Below, in pieces: positions 27,212-36,391 of a stretch of DNA of 64,000 nucleotides. Source of the DNA: Plantactinospora sp040120695 (GTDB lineage: Bacteria; Actinomycetota; Actinomycetes; Mycobacteriales; Micromonosporaceae); assembly GCF_040120695.1 (NCBI RefSeq), contig NZ_JBEEAC010000024.1, forward strand, positions 29,382 through 93,381, read 5' to 3'. The position numbers and the translations under genes were made by a program. Below the pieces are notes generated by a model. The model was not told the origin of the DNA and made no database searches. It saw only the letters and a program-made list of their open reading frames with translations. Every line of letters begins with the position of its first letter. The first letter of the stretch is position 1.

Positions 27212-28495
27212 CTATCGTCGCGGGTCGAAGGGCGCGAGTTCCGCCGGTGTCTCGCCCTTCACCACCGTCTGTGCGAGCAACTGGCCGGTGATCGGGCCGA
27301 GCGCTATGCCCCACATGCCATGCCCGCCAGCCATGAACACCTGCGGGGAGGCGGTGGCGCCGATCAGGGGCAGGCCGTCGGGCGTGCACGGTCGGGAGCC
27401 CACCCACTCCTCCCGACGGTCGTCGAGGTCCACACCGGCCAGGAAGGGGCGTACGGCCTCCACGATCGCGGTGATCCGCCTGGGGTCGAGCGGGTCACCG
27501 GGCCGGCGGAACTCCATCATCCCGGCCACCCGCAGCCGGTCGCCCAGCGGTGTCAACGCCACCCGCTGCTGCGGGAAGTACAGCGGACCGGCGGGCATGC
27601 GCTCGACCGGCACGCTGAAGCTGTAACCGCGGCCGGCCTGGACCGGCTGGCGTACCCCCAGAGGTTTCGCCAGCTCGCCCAGCCTGGCGCCGGTGGCCAC
27701 CACCACGGCGTCGTGCCGTCGCTGCGCACCGCCGCGAACGACCAGGGAGACGCGGCCCGCCGTCGGATGCACGCCGGCCACCTCGACGCCCTCGGCGATC
27801 TCGCCACCGCGCTCCTGCACCGCCGCGGCCAGCGCGGCGACGAACTGTGGCGGGTTCAGGAAGCGCTGCCCGTCGATCCTGACCGCGCCGTGGACCCGCT
27901 CGGTCAGGACCGGCTCCAGCGTCCGCACCGCCGGTCCGGCCACCGGTTGGAAGCTCACGTCCTGGCCCATGCCGCGAATCTCGGACAGCTCGGTCAGCAG
28001 TGCCCGGGCGTCGCGTTCGCGCGGGAAACAGGCGAGGAAGGGCTCGGCCGCCCGGACCGGTGCGGTCACGCCGCCGGCGGCGAGTACGTCGAATGCCTCC
28101 AACGCACGATCGTTGAGGGGCACGTACCCGGCCATGCCGCGCCGCCACCGCCGGGTGGTGCTGTGCGTCACGAAGGAGGTGAGGAACCGCAGCAACTGCC
28201 AGTCGGCGCGCAACGGCAGGTAAACCGGCGAACGCGGGCTCAGGACCGCGCGCAGGCCGTACCGCAGGACCGCGGGCTCGGGCAGCGGTGCGGTCAGCCC
28301 CGGAGTCAGCCATCCAGCGTTGCCCCACGAGGCGCCCGCTCCGACGTGGTCCCGCTCGTACACGGTGACCCGCACCCCGGCGTCCTGCAGGAACCACGCC
28401 GTGCACAGGCCCACCATCCCGCCGCCGATGACGGCGACGTCCTCGGGCGGGCGGCGCAGGAGCGCGGAGCCGTGCTGGTGAGGCGTGGACGGCAT
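27212..28495 (-). CDS. FAD-dependent D-amino acid dehydrogenase/oxidase-like protein (DadA type)
   Basis: 427 residues. The FAD dinucleotide motif V-A-V-I-G-G-G-M-V-G-L is at about 20-30 and E-R-D-H-V-G-A-G-A-S-W-G-N-A-G follows, the usual DadA signature. The C-terminal FAD contact (F-M-A-G-G-H-G-M-W-G-I-A-L-G-P) is also present. Members oxidise D-amino acids to keto acids, feeding electrons to the respiratory chain or oxygen. The gene stands alone, upstream of the exporter/megasynthase unit and downstream of gdhA on the same strand; a link to either is possible (ammonium release and re-assimilation) but not shown. Confidence 0.85.
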   Translation of the reverse strand: MPSTPHQHGSALLRRPPEDVAVIGGGMVGLCTAWFLQDAGVRVTVYERDHVGAGASWGNAGWLTPGLTAPLPEPAVLRYGLRAVLSPRSPVYLPLRADWQLLRFLTSFVTHSTTRRWRRGMAGYVPLNDRALEAFDVLAAGGVTAPVRAAEPFLACFPRERDARALLTELSEIRGMGQDVSFQPVAGPAVRTLEPVLTERVHGAVRIDGQRFLNPPQFVAALAAAVQERGGEIAEGVEVAGVHPTAGRVSLVVRGGAQRRHDAVVVATGARLGELAKPLGVRQPVQAGRGYSFSVPVERMPAGPLYFPQQRVALTPLGDRLRVAGMMEFRRPGDPLDPRRITAIVEAVRPFLAGVDLDDRREEWVGSRPCTPDGLPLIGATASPQVFMAGGHGMWGIALGPITGQLLAQTVVKGETPAELAPFDPRR

Positions 28496-28759
28496 GCCGC
28501 CCTCCTTTCGTCAAGAACCCTTCAACGATGCCCGAGCCGGCGTGATGGCGGGCAGGGCGCGACACGGCGGAAACAGGCCCGGCAGATTGCCGACGACCGG
28601 CAACCACCCGCCCCGGAGGTGGCCGGCGGGGCGGTGTCGCCGTCCGCCGATCGTCCCCGACGCCTCCCGCCGGCAGGGTGAACCGGGCACTGCCGCAGAC
28701 CCGTCGCCCGGTCGTGCCGCAGCGGCGCGGAAGCCGGGGCGTGAAGCCGGGGCGTGTTG
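28496..28759 (-). other. Intergenic region between gdhA and the DadA-like gene
   Basis: 264 bases with no credible gene. A 13-base direct repeat of GAAGCCGGGGCGT occurs near 28730-28755, just after the gdhA stop. No terminator with a T-run was seen. Confidence 0.35.
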
Positions 28760-30103
28760 TCAGATGAGCCCGTGTGCCAGCATCGCCTCCGCGACGCTGC
28801 GGAAGCCGTCGATGTTGGCGCCGACGACGTAGTTTCCCGGCATGCCGTACTCGTCGGCCGTCGTGTAGCAACGGTGGTGGATGTCGCGCATGATGTCGCG
28901 CAGCCGCTGCTCGGAGTGCTCGAAGGTCCAGGAGTCCCGGCTGGCGTTCTGCTGCATCTCCAGCGCGCTGGCGGCCACACCGCCGGCGTTGGCCGCCTTG
29001 CCCGGCGCGAACCTCACACCCGCCTCGGCGAAGGCGCGGATCGCCTCCGGCCTGGCGGGCATGTTGGCGCCCTCCACCACGACGATGCATCCCCCCTTGA
29101 TCAGCGCTGCGGCCTCCGCGGCGCCGATCTCGTTCTGCGTCGCACACGGCAACGCGACCTGGCACGGCACCTCCCAGACCGAGCGATCGGTGGCGAAGTG
29201 CGCGTTCGGCCGCTCGTCGACGTAGGCGTCGATCCGGGACCGGCGGACCTCTTTGAGGTCCTTGAGCAGGTCGACGTCGATGCCCTTGTCGTCGCGGATG
29301 TAGCCGGAGGAGTCCGAGCAGGCTACGACGATGCCGCCAAGCTGGTGGACCTTCTCAATGGCATAGATCGCGACGTTGCCCGAGCCGGACACCACCACCC
29401 GCTTGCCGTCGAGGCCGTCACCGGCGGCGCGCAGCATCTCCTCGGCGAAGAATCCCGCCCCGTATCCCGTTGCCTCACGCCGCACCTGGGCGCCGCCGTA
29501 ACTCAGCGCCTTACCGGTCAGCACACCCGACTCGTACCGGTTCGTGATTCGTTTGTACTGCCCGAACATGTAGCCGATCTCCCGGCCGCCCACCCCGATG
29601 TCCCCCGCCGGCACGTCGGTGTACTCGCCGATGTGCCGGTACAGCTCGGTGATGAAGGACTGACAGAACCGCATCACCTCCCGGTCCGACCGGCCCTTCG
29701 GGTCGAAGTCCGAGCCGCCCTTGCCGCCGCCGATCGGCATGCCGGTCAGCGCGTTCTTGAACACCTGCTCGAAGCCCAGGAACTTGACGATGCCCAGGTA
29801 CACCGAGGGATGGAAGCGCAGCCCACCCTTGTACGGCCCCAGCGCGCTGTTGAACTCCACCCGGAAGCCCCGGTTGATGTGCACGTTGCCGTGGTCGTCC
29901 TCCCACGGCACCCGGAAGATGATCTGTCGCTCCGGCTCACAGATCCGCTCGATGATCTTCGCATGGGTGTACTCCGGGTGCCGGTGCAGTACCGGGACAA
30001 CGCTCTCCAGAACCTCGCGTACCGCCTGGTGGAACTCCCGCTCGCCCGGGTTGCGGTGCACCACGGTGTCGAAGATGAGGTTGATCTTGTCGTGCGCGCT
30101 CAA
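28760..30103 (-). CDS. gdhA: NADP-type glutamate dehydrogenase
   Basis: 447 residues when started at the TTG at 30103, which has GAGAGGA five bases upstream; that is exactly the usual length of hexameric bacterial GdhA. With this start K92 (P-Y-K-G-G-L-R-F-H-P) and K128 (G-G-G-K-G-G-S-D-F-D-P-K-G) carry the same numbers as the substrate and catalytic lysines of the enterobacterial enzyme. The cofactor fold G-S-G-N-V-A follows near the middle. It makes glutamate from 2-oxoglutarate and ammonium. A longer reading from 30265 adds an unconserved tail and is not favoured. Confidence 0.93.
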   Translation of the reverse strand: MSAHDKINLIFDTVVHRNPGEREFHQAVREVLESVVPVLHRHPEYTHAKIIERICEPERQIIFRVPWEDDHGNVHINRGFRVEFNSALGPYKGGLRFHPSVYLGIVKFLGFEQVFKNALTGMPIGGGKGGSDFDPKGRSDREVMRFCQSFITELYRHIGEYTDVPAGDIGVGGREIGYMFGQYKRITNRYESGVLTGKALSYGGAQVRREATGYGAGFFAEEMLRAAGDGLDGKRVVVSGSGNVAIYAIEKVHQLGGIVVACSDSSGYIRDDKGIDVDLLKDLKEVRRSRIDAYVDERPNAHFATDRSVWEVPCQVALPCATQNEIGAAEAAALIKGGCIVVVEGANMPARPEAIRAFAEAGVRFAPGKAANAGGVAASALEMQQNASRDSWTFEHSEQRLRDIMRDIHHRCYTTADEYGMPGNYVVGANIDGFRSVAEAMLAHGLI

Positions 30104-30500
30104 TGCGGTCCTCTCGCGTGGGTTCGACCAGGACCCGAAAGGGGTCGAAATTCGCCCATCACCGCCGGATCCGCCCACGCCGTTGTGGACCAGGGTTCCG
30201 TCACCGGTACTCAGCCGACCTGCTCCGGCTGCCCGTCGCTCGATCTTCCCTGATGGTGCGCCCATCGCAAAGCGGTTCGGCTGCGGCGATCGTCACGGCC
30301 GTCACCAGGTCATTGTCCTGGCCGTGGTCGGGTCCTCGTCCCGGCCGTGGTCGGGTCCTCGTCCCGGCCGTGGCCGGGTCCGGCCGGTTCCCGGCCCGGA
30401 ACGCGTACCCAGAGCCGTGCCGCCCGACGGGTGTCGCCAAGCGATCACCGGCGGGGTGGGGGCGAGCGGGTACCGGCCGGCGCCGTGGCACCGACGGGCG
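30104..30500 (-). other. Intergenic region upstream of gdhA with tandem repeat
   Basis: About 400 bases between gdhA and the 3' end of the xylanase gene, with no gene seen. It contains the promoter of gdhA and the short tandem repeat listed separately. Confidence 0.4.
30321..30385. repeat. 23-bp tandem repeat, about 2.6 copies
   Basis: The unit beginning GCCGTGGTCGGGTCCTCGTC is repeated at 30321-30343 and 30344-30366, with a partial, drifting copy from 30367. It lies about 220-280 bases upstream of the gdhA start. No function is evident. Confidence 0.85.
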
Positions 30501-32240
30501 TCAGCTACAGGCGGTGCCGTTGAGGGCGAAGCCGCTCGGAGCGGCGCTGTTGCCGCTGTGGCTGGCCTGGAAGCCGATGCTGGTCGAGCCGCCCGGTGGG
30601 ATGGAGGCGTTGTAGCTGACGTTCGTCGCGGTGACCTGGCCACCGGTTGGTGAGTACGTGGCGTTCCAGCCGGAGGTGATGGTCTGCCCGGAGCCGAGGG
30701 CGAAGCTCAGCGACCACCCGTTGATGGCGCCCGTGCCGGTGTTGGTGATGGTGATGTTGGCGGTCAGGCCGGTGTTCCATGCGTTGACCGAACTGGTCAC
30801 CCGGCAGCTACCGGAGTCGGTGGGCGGGGTGGTGGGCGGGGCCGTCGGGGGAGTGGTGGGCGGCGTGGTGGGCGAGCCGGTGGTCGGCGTGGTCGGCGGG
30901 GTGGTGGCGGTGGGCCCCTCGCTGACGGTGATCGTCGAGATGCTCCGGGCGGGGATGTCGACGGTCACCTGTCCGCCACTCACGTTCGCCGGTCGTGACT
31001 CCGCGCTCAGGGTTTGTGAGGTGACGGAGTATTCGGCCGCCGAGATGTTCTGCGGGACCTGGACGACGGCGTCGTCCACCGCGCTGTTCGAGCGGTTGAG
31101 GATCACCAGCTTGACCTTGCCCTGGCCCTGGTAGGCCGTGACCTCCAGCGAGGAGGCACGGGAACCCTTCGAGAGGGCGACCCGCCGGTCGCCGGGCCGG
31201 ACGTACTTCGAGTACTGCGAGAATGCGTGGCCGCGCTTGAGGACCGCGCCCCTCGTGGTCCCGTACTGCGACTCGCCGTCACCGATGAACGAGTAGAAGC
31301 GGCGGCCGTACCACCAGATGTACGCGCTCCAGCCGGACTCCATCGACCGGTGCACGGTCCGCATGATGTCGTCGAGGGTCTCGTTCCAGACAGCCGCGTT
31401 GCTGGGGTTTCCCCAGATGTTCGAACCGGCGCCGTCGGCGGCGTGCAGGTTCCACTCGGTCATCCACTGGTTCTTGCCGTACTGGTTCGCGAGCGGGTAG
31501 GCGGAGAGGTTTCCGCTGTTCTCGGTGTCGTACAGGTGCCCGCCGACGTAGCCGATGTTGTCCCGTGCGGCGGCGTCCTGCAGCGTGGGGTCGGTGTACT
31601 GGCGGTTGAATCTCAGGGATTCGGCAACCAGGAGCTCCGTGTCCCTGATCCTGTCGCCCTGGTCGCGGACGAAGTTCCGCAACTCGGTGCCGGTCCAGTC
31701 CATCGAATCGTAGTCGGGGTGCCAGTCCGGCTCGTTCTGGACGGAGGTCACGTCGATCGTGACGCCCTGGCCCTTCATGTACTGCACGAAGCTGTTCAGG
31801 TGCTCGGCGTAGTCGTCGTAGTAGTCGGCCTTGAGTTTGCCGCCGCCGACCCTGCTGTTGTTCGTCTTGAAGTGGGCGGGGGCGGTCCAGGGCGAAGCGA
31901 GGATCTTGACGTCGGAGCCGTAGGACTGCGCCGTCCTGAGGCTGCTCACCGGCCAGCTCCACTCGCTCGACGTCGGCGACACCACGGTCCGTACGATCGA
32001 CAGGCCGAGCTGCCCCCTGCCCATCCCGACGAGCGTCTGGGTCTCGCTGGTCGTCCACTGGTCGCCGCCACTACTGAAGATCGGGGTCGCCGCCCCGAAC
32101 CCGTCGATCGTCTGGTACGACGAGGCGGTGTTGACGGTGATGTCAGGCGTCGCGGCCAGCAGGGGTGGGGCGGTCAGGACTCCCGCCACGGTGACCACCG
32201 CGGTCGACGCGGCCACCAACAGGATCTGCGACTTCTTCAC
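30501..32240 (-). CDS. Secreted GH30 xylanase (glucuronoxylanase type) with C-terminal CBM2
   Basis: 579 residues from the GTG at 32240, which has GGAG 6 bases upstream; an ATG at 32252 is possible. With numbering from the ATG: signal peptide 1-34 (K-K then a long hydrophobic run ending L-L-A-A), GH30 domain 35-440 with acid/base E174 (Q-N-E-P) and nucleophile E266 (M-T-E-W), then a Pro/Thr linker about 450-480 and a CBM2 cellulose-binding domain to the end. I-W-W-Y-G-R-R keeps the arginine motif that in GH30 subfamily 8 contacts the glucuronate side chain of xylan. It probably cleaves glucuronoxylan outside the cell. A palindrome 100 bases upstream is a candidate operator. Confidence 0.9.
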   Translation of the reverse strand: MKKSQILLVAASTAVVTVAGVLTAPPLLAATPDITVNTASSYQTIDGFGAATPIFSSGGDQWTTSETQTLVGMGRGQLGLSIVRTVVSPTSSEWSWPVSSLRTAQSYGSDVKILASPWTAPAHFKTNNSRVGGGKLKADYYDDYAEHLNSFVQYMKGQGVTIDVTSVQNEPDWHPDYDSMDWTGTELRNFVRDQGDRIRDTELLVAESLRFNRQYTDPTLQDAAARDNIGYVGGHLYDTENSGNLSAYPLANQYGKNQWMTEWNLHAADGAGSNIWGNPSNAAVWNETLDDIMRTVHRSMESGWSAYIWWYGRRFYSFIGDGESQYGTTRGAVLKRGHAFSQYSKYVRPGDRRVALSKGSRASSLEVTAYQGQGKVKLVILNRSNSAVDDAVVQVPQNISAAEYSVTSQTLSAESRPANVSGGQVTVDIPARSISTITVSEGPTATTPPTTPTTGSPTTPPTTPPTAPPTTPPTDSGSCRVTSSVNAWNTGLTANITITNTGTGAINGWSLSFALGSGQTITSGWNATYSPTGGQVTATNVSYNASIPPGGSTSIGFQASHSGNSAAPSGFALNGTACS

Positions 32241-32340
32241 GGTCCACTCCATCAGCTCGTGGGACCACGGCCCTGTGAGGGATCGAGGGGCAGGGCGCGC
32301 TCCTGGTCGCCGCCGGCGCCGGACAGGTATAGCTGGCAGT

Positions 32341-32360
32341 CTATGTGATCGATAACATAG
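32341..32360. promoter_or_regulatory. 20-bp near-perfect palindrome upstream of the xylanase
   Basis: CTATGTGATCGATAACATAG matches its own reverse complement at 18 of 20 positions. It lies 100 bases upstream of the xylanase start and about 130 bases upstream of the divergent hydratase gene. On the minus strand AGCTATACCT follows it, which contains a possible -10 element. The size and centre (ATCGAT) suit a dimeric repressor such as a LacI- or GntR-type sugar regulator; none is encoded nearby. Confidence 0.5.
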
Positions 32361-32488
32361 CCCTTCGCCGCGTCCCGTGCAACGACCGTGCCAGATGTGC
32401 TCCGGAAAGGCGGCGTGGGTCGACCCCGTGTCCGGTGAGTGGGCGGTTCGGCTTGCGGGCCGGGACGGCGGGTTGGTGCACTGCGACG

Positions 32489-33268
32489 ATGACGATCGAC
32501 GAGGCCGCGCGGCGGCTGCTGCACGCGTACGCGACCCGGCGGGCGATCGAGCCGATCTCGGCCGGTCCGGTCGCGTTGACCGTCGACGACGCGTACGCGA
32601 TCCAGCTGGCCCAGGTGCGGCGGTGGCGGCGGGACGGCCGGGCGCTGCGGGGGCACAAGATCGGGCTGACCTCGATGGCGATGCAGGAGCAGCTCGGCAT
32701 CGACCAGCCCGACTACGGCCACCTCTTCGCGGACATGTTCTTCCCGCCGGACGAGCCGATCCCGCTGAACCGGTTTCTCCAGCCCCGCGCCGAGCCGGAG
32801 TTCGCGTTCGTGCTGGCCGACGACCTTGCCGGTCCGGGGCTGACCCGCCGGGACGTTCTCGCCGCGGTCGGCTCGGTCCACCCGGCGCTGGAGATCATCG
32901 ACTCTCGGATCGTGGACTGGCGGATCGGCCTGGTGGACACCATCGCCGACAACGCCTCGTCCGGCGGGGTCGTGCTGGGGCCGGACCCCCTGCCGGTGGC
33001 CGCGGCCGATCTCGCCACCGCGCCGTGTGCGTTCCTGGTCGACGGGGAGGTCGTGGCGACCGGCGTGGGCGCGGACGTCCGGGACGCCCCGCTCGGCGCC
33101 CTGCTCTGGCTGGCGAACCGGCTGGGTGAGCTCGGCCAGCGACTTGAGGCGGGCCAGGTGGTTCTCTCCGGCTCGCTCACCAGAGCGATTCCCATCGATT
33201 CCGGCAACATCGTGGTGGCAGATTTTCCGGGCCTCGGAAGCGTCCGTGCGGAGTTTGTCCGACGCTGA
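32489..33268 (+). CDS. 2-oxopent-4-enoate hydratase/4-oxalocrotonate decarboxylase-like protein
   Basis: 259 residues from the ATG at 32489; the in-frame extension to 32345 is rich in Arg/Pro and unconserved. Family marks are H-K-I-G-L-T-S, the metal pair in E-P-E-F-A-F, and the third metal ligand in A-L-E-I-I-D-S-R-I. Members hydrate 2-hydroxypentadienoate or decarboxylate 4-oxalocrotonate in meta-cleavage pathways. No ring-cleavage dioxygenase is encoded nearby, so it may act on another enol acid. It is followed by a hairpin and 456 bases before the importer genes. Confidence 0.85.
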   Translation: MTIDEAARRLLHAYATRRAIEPISAGPVALTVDDAYAIQLAQVRRWRRDGRALRGHKIGLTSMAMQEQLGIDQPDYGHLFADMFFPPDEPIPLNRFLQPRAEPEFAFVLADDLAGPGLTRRDVLAAVGSVHPALEIIDSRIVDWRIGLVDTIADNASSGGVVLGPDPLPVAAADLATAPCAFLVDGEVVATGVGADVRDAPLGALLWLANRLGELGQRLEAGQVVLSGSLTRAIPIDSGNIVVADFPGLGSVRAEFVRR

Positions 33269-33290
33269 ATCGACAGGTTGTGTCGATTCA
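33266..33290 (+). terminator. Hairpin overlapping the hydratase stop codon
   Basis: TGAATCGACA and TGTCGATTCA form a perfect 10-bp stem around a GGTTG loop, followed by TTT. The stem begins at the TGA stop. The short T-tract makes it a moderate intrinsic terminator that would separate the hydratase gene from the importer operon. Confidence 0.6.
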
Positions 33291-33724
33291 TTTCCTCACC
33301 GGCGTCCGGGGCTGATCGCCCCGGTTGACGCATTCGTTCCGAGCCGTTCCGATAGTCGATCCGTGGCGTCTGTCGAACATGGCGATACGTACGTAACGTC
33401 AATTGCACATTACGCACGGTAACTCACGTATCGTGGCCCCGTCCCGGTCGTCCGGGGAGGTCATGGCCGGGCTGACCAGCGGCGGATGCGGCCTGACGGC
33501 TACCGCCGGGTCCTCGGGTCCCGGCGGGCCGCCGCTCCTGCCCACCGGGTCTGTTCCGCTCAGTGGTATGGCGCTCTTGCCTGTGATCGGTGTTACCGTG
33601 TTGGCTTCCTCACCTATCGCACGGCCAAAGGCAACGGGGCCTGAGAACGATGTCGTTGGTCGCGTTGCCGACATCTTCTGTGGTGAATTCAGACGTGTTG
33701 TTGAGCGGTGAAAGAGGGCCGGCA
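33291..33724 (+). other. Long leader region of the importer operon
   Basis: About 430 bases with no credible gene. It holds the 10-bp palindrome TACGTACGTA (33386-33395) and AT-richer stretches around 33395-33430 and 33540-33720 that stand out from the GC-rich background, so promoter and operator are expected here. I looked for but did not recognise a known riboswitch fold. Confidence 0.45.
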
Positions 33725-34726
33725 GTGAAGACCAGACGCAAAATTTTTATGGCCGCCGTGGCGGCTTCCCTCATGCTGGGCGCGTCAGCCTGTGGGGGTG
33801 GCGACGACGCGGACTCGGGCGACGGTCTTGGCACCGTCAAGGTGGCCGTGGGCATCCGGCAGACGTTCGAGTTCCTTCCCGCCGAGTACGGCAAGGAGCT
33901 CGGCGTGTGGCGCAAGCGCGGCCTCGAGGTGGAGAACGTCTACGTGCAGGGCAGCGGGCAGGTCTCCCAGGCGATGGCCTCGGGGCAGGCGGAGCTGGGC
34001 CTGACGGCGGGCGCCTCCGGGGTGGACGCCATCCTCAGCGGAGTGCCGTCCAAGATCGTTGGGCTGATCGGCAAGGACTTCAAGATGATGCTGGTCGTCG
34101 TGCCGAAGGACTCGCCGATCACCGACATCAACGGGCTCCGGGGCAAGACGATCGGGGTCTCCGCCGCGGGTTCGCTGACCGACTACCTGGCTAAGAACAT
34201 CGCGCTGCACCAGGGCTGGCCGGAGAGCGACATCAAGCGGGCCAACATCGGCGGCCTGAACGAGCAACTCGCGGCTCTGGAGTCCGGGGCCACCGACGCG
34301 TTCGTCTGGTCTGCCGAGGCCGGCTTCGCGCTCGAGGAGCAGGGCAAGGGCCGGGTGCTGTTCGACTTCGGCGAGGTGGTCAAGGACAACGTCTTCGAAA
34401 TCATCGTGGCCGGCGACAGCGCGATCTCGGACCGTGAGGACGCGATGCGGGCGTACCTCGAAGGCTGGTACGAGACGGTCAACCACATGAAGGCCAACCG
34501 CGACGAGACGATCGCGTTCATGGTCAAGACGTTCGAGGTCACCGAGGGGGTGGCGAGCAAGACCTACGACCACGACATGGCGAACCTCTCGCTCGACGGG
34601 ACGATTCCCGAGCTCAACCTCAACGGGCTGGCCACCTCGGTGGTGGAACAGGGGATCACCGACAAGAAACCCGCCGTCGAGACGTTCTGGGACGACCGGT
34701 TCGTCCCGGTCGCGGCGGCGGGATGA
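33725..34726 (+). CDS. ABC-importer binding lipoprotein, SsuA/NMT1-like
   Basis: 333 residues from a GTG at 33725 with AGAGGG upstream. A lipoprotein signal (K-T-R-R, hydrophobic core, A-S-A-C then G-G-G) is followed by an SsuA/TauA/ThiY-type binding fold with Y-G-K-E-L-G-V-W-R-K-R-G-L-E-V near residue 45 and the S-A-A-G-S-L-T-D-Y phosphate-loop-like turn. Such proteins bind sulfonates, nitrate, thiamine precursors or aromatic acids. The ATG of the next gene overlaps the stop. Substrate unknown; by context it is the compound broken down by the downstream enzymes. Confidence 0.88.
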   Translation: MKTRRKIFMAAVAASLMLGASACGGGDDADSGDGLGTVKVAVGIRQTFEFLPAEYGKELGVWRKRGLEVENVYVQGSGQVSQAMASGQAELGLTAGASGVDAILSGVPSKIVGLIGKDFKMMLVVVPKDSPITDINGLRGKTIGVSAAGSLTDYLAKNIALHQGWPESDIKRANIGGLNEQLAALESGATDAFVWSAEAGFALEEQGKGRVLFDFGEVVKDNVFEIIVAGDSAISDREDAMRAYLEGWYETVNHMKANRDETIAFMVKTFEVTEGVASKTYDHDMANLSLDGTIPELNLNGLATSVVEQGITDKKPAVETFWDDRFVPVAAAG

Positions 34727-35562
34727 GCACCGACCAAACGGCGCCTCCGGTAACCGGCATCGCGGTCCACGACCGCGGTGCCGGCTCCGCGCCCCGGCGG
34801 CGGCCACTCTCCGGAACCAGGCTGGGCGTCATCGCGGTGCTGGTGGTCTGGTTGGGCGCCTGGGAGCTGACCGTACGCCTGGGGCTGATCAGCTCGACCT
34901 TCGCCGCGGCGCCGAGCGAGATCGCGGTCGCGATGGTCGACCTCGCGGGGAACGCCGGAGTGCGGGCGGCGTTCGTCGGTGCGATCGGCATGTTCCTCGT
35001 GTCGTTCGCGATCGCCGCGGTGACCGGCGTGCTCGCCGGGGTGGCGATGGGGCTCTCCAAGATCGTCTATCGGGTCTTCCATCCGGTCGTCCTCGGGCTC
35101 TTCTCCACCCCAAAGATGATCTTCATTCCGATCTTCATCCTGGTGGCCGGCTTCGGGGTGGTCTCGAAGATCTCCTACGGCGCCGTCTCCGGGTTCTTTC
35201 CGGTCGCGGTGACGGTCACCGCCGGGGTACGGATGGTCGACCGCCGGCTGCTGCTCGCCGCACGGTCGATGGGGGCCTCGCGGCTCCAGGCGCTGCGCGG
35301 CGTCGTGGTGCCGGGCTCGCTGCCGGCGGTCATGGCGGCGCTCTGGTACGGCATGAAGCACGCCCTGCTCGGCGTCCTGATCATGGAACTGTTCGCGTCA
35401 CAGGAGGGTATCGGCCACTACATCGGCCTCTACACCTCCACCTTCCGCACCGACCGGGTCTTCGCCCTCGTCCTCGGCCTGGCGATCTTCGCCATCCTGC
35501 TGGGTTCGCTGTGGCGTTGGCAGGAGAAGCGGCTGAGCCGATGGAGAGGAAGCCATGGCTGA
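34723..35562 (+). CDS. ABC-importer permease, SsuC type (first copy)
   Basis: 279 residues with about six membrane segments and the EAA-like loop A-A-R-S-M-G-A-S-R-L-Q-A-L-R-G-V-V-V-P of BPD permeases. A hydrophilic N-terminus of about 30 residues precedes the first segment. The ATG overlaps the stop of the binding-protein gene, and the end overlaps the ATPase start by 8 bases. Together with the second permease (36369) it may form a heterodimeric channel. Confidence 0.88.
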   Translation: MSTDQTAPPVTGIAVHDRGAGSAPRRRPLSGTRLGVIAVLVVWLGAWELTVRLGLISSTFAAAPSEIAVAMVDLAGNAGVRAAFVGAIGMFLVSFAIAAVTGVLAGVAMGLSKIVYRVFHPVVLGLFSTPKMIFIPIFILVAGFGVVSKISYGAVSGFFPVAVTVTAGVRMVDRRLLLAARSMGASRLQALRGVVVPGSLPAVMAALWYGMKHALLGVLIMELFASQEGIGHYIGLYTSTFRTDRVFALVLGLAIFAILLGSLWRWQEKRLSRWRGSHG

Positions 35563-36391
35563 AACGACCAGCGCGGCGACACTGACCGCGACCGACGTGA
35601 CGATGGCCTACCAGACCCAGCGCGGGCACACCGTCCTCGCGCTCGACCGGGTGAGCCTGGACGTACGCCGGGGCGAGTTCGTCAGCCTGATCGGTCCGAG
35701 CGGCTGCGGCAAGTCCACCCTGCTCTACATCCTCGGCGGACTGCGCCGACAGAGCTCCGGCGAGATCGTACTCGACGGTCAGCGGGTGACCGGCCCGACG
35801 CCGCGGAAGGTGGGCTTCGTCTTCCAGGACTACACGCTCTTCCCCTGGCGCACGATCATCTCCAACGTCGAGGTCGGGCTGGAGTTCCGCGGCATCGGCA
35901 AGCGGGAGCGGCGGGAACGGGCCGAGCACAACCTCGATCTGGTGGGGCTCGGGGCGTTCGCGAACGCCTACCCGAGCGAGCTCTCCGGCGGCATGCAGCA
36001 GCGGGTGGCGATCGCCCGCGCGCTCTCGATGGACCCGGAGATCCTGCTGATGGACGAGCCGTTCGGCGCGCTCGACGAGCAGACCCGGACGGTGCTCGGC
36101 GAGGAACTGGCACGCATCCTGGAGAAGACCGGCAAGACCATCGTGTTCGTCACGCACAGCCTGAGCGAGGCGGTGTTCCTCTCCGACCGGGTGGTGGTGA
36201 TGTCGGCCCGGCCCGGCCGGATCAAGGAGATCCTCACCGTGGACGAACCGCGGCCGCGCCAGCCCGACTTCTCCACCTCGCGCAGCTTCACCGACCTGCG
36301 CAACGGCCTCTTCGAGCTGCTGCACGAGGAGGTACGGGCGGCAACGCTCGCCGAGATGAGCGGCGCCGGTGGGGACGGCCGGCGTGGCTAG
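35555..36391 (+). CDS. ABC-importer ATPase, SsuB/TauB type
   Basis: 278 residues. Walker A G-P-S-G-C-G-K-S-T, Q-loop V-F-Q-D-Y, signature L-S-G-G-M-Q-Q-R, Walker B I-L-L-M-D-E-P, and H-loop T-H-S are all intact. The Y-T-L-F-P-W-R-T stretch after the Q-loop is typical of the nitrate/sulfonate/taurine branch. The gene overlaps both neighbouring permease genes, so the four transport genes are tightly coupled. Confidence 0.92.
   Translation: MAETTSAATLTATDVTMAYQTQRGHTVLALDRVSLDVRRGEFVSLIGPSGCGKSTLLYILGGLRRQSSGEIVLDGQRVTGPTPRKVGFVFQDYTLFPWRTIISNVEVGLEFRGIGKRERRERAEHNLDLVGLGAFANAYPSELSGGMQQRVAIARALSMDPEILLMDEPFGALDEQTRTVLGEELARILEKTGKTIVFVTHSLSEAVFLSDRVVVMSARPGRIKEILTVDEPRPRQPDFSTSRSFTDLRNGLFELLHEEVRAATLAEMSGAGGDGRRG

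Noticed and set aside
33291..33724. Riboswitch upstream of the SsuA-like binding protein
   Set aside because: The leader is long and some relatives are thiamine-precursor importers, but I could not recognise a TPP or other conserved aptamer core.
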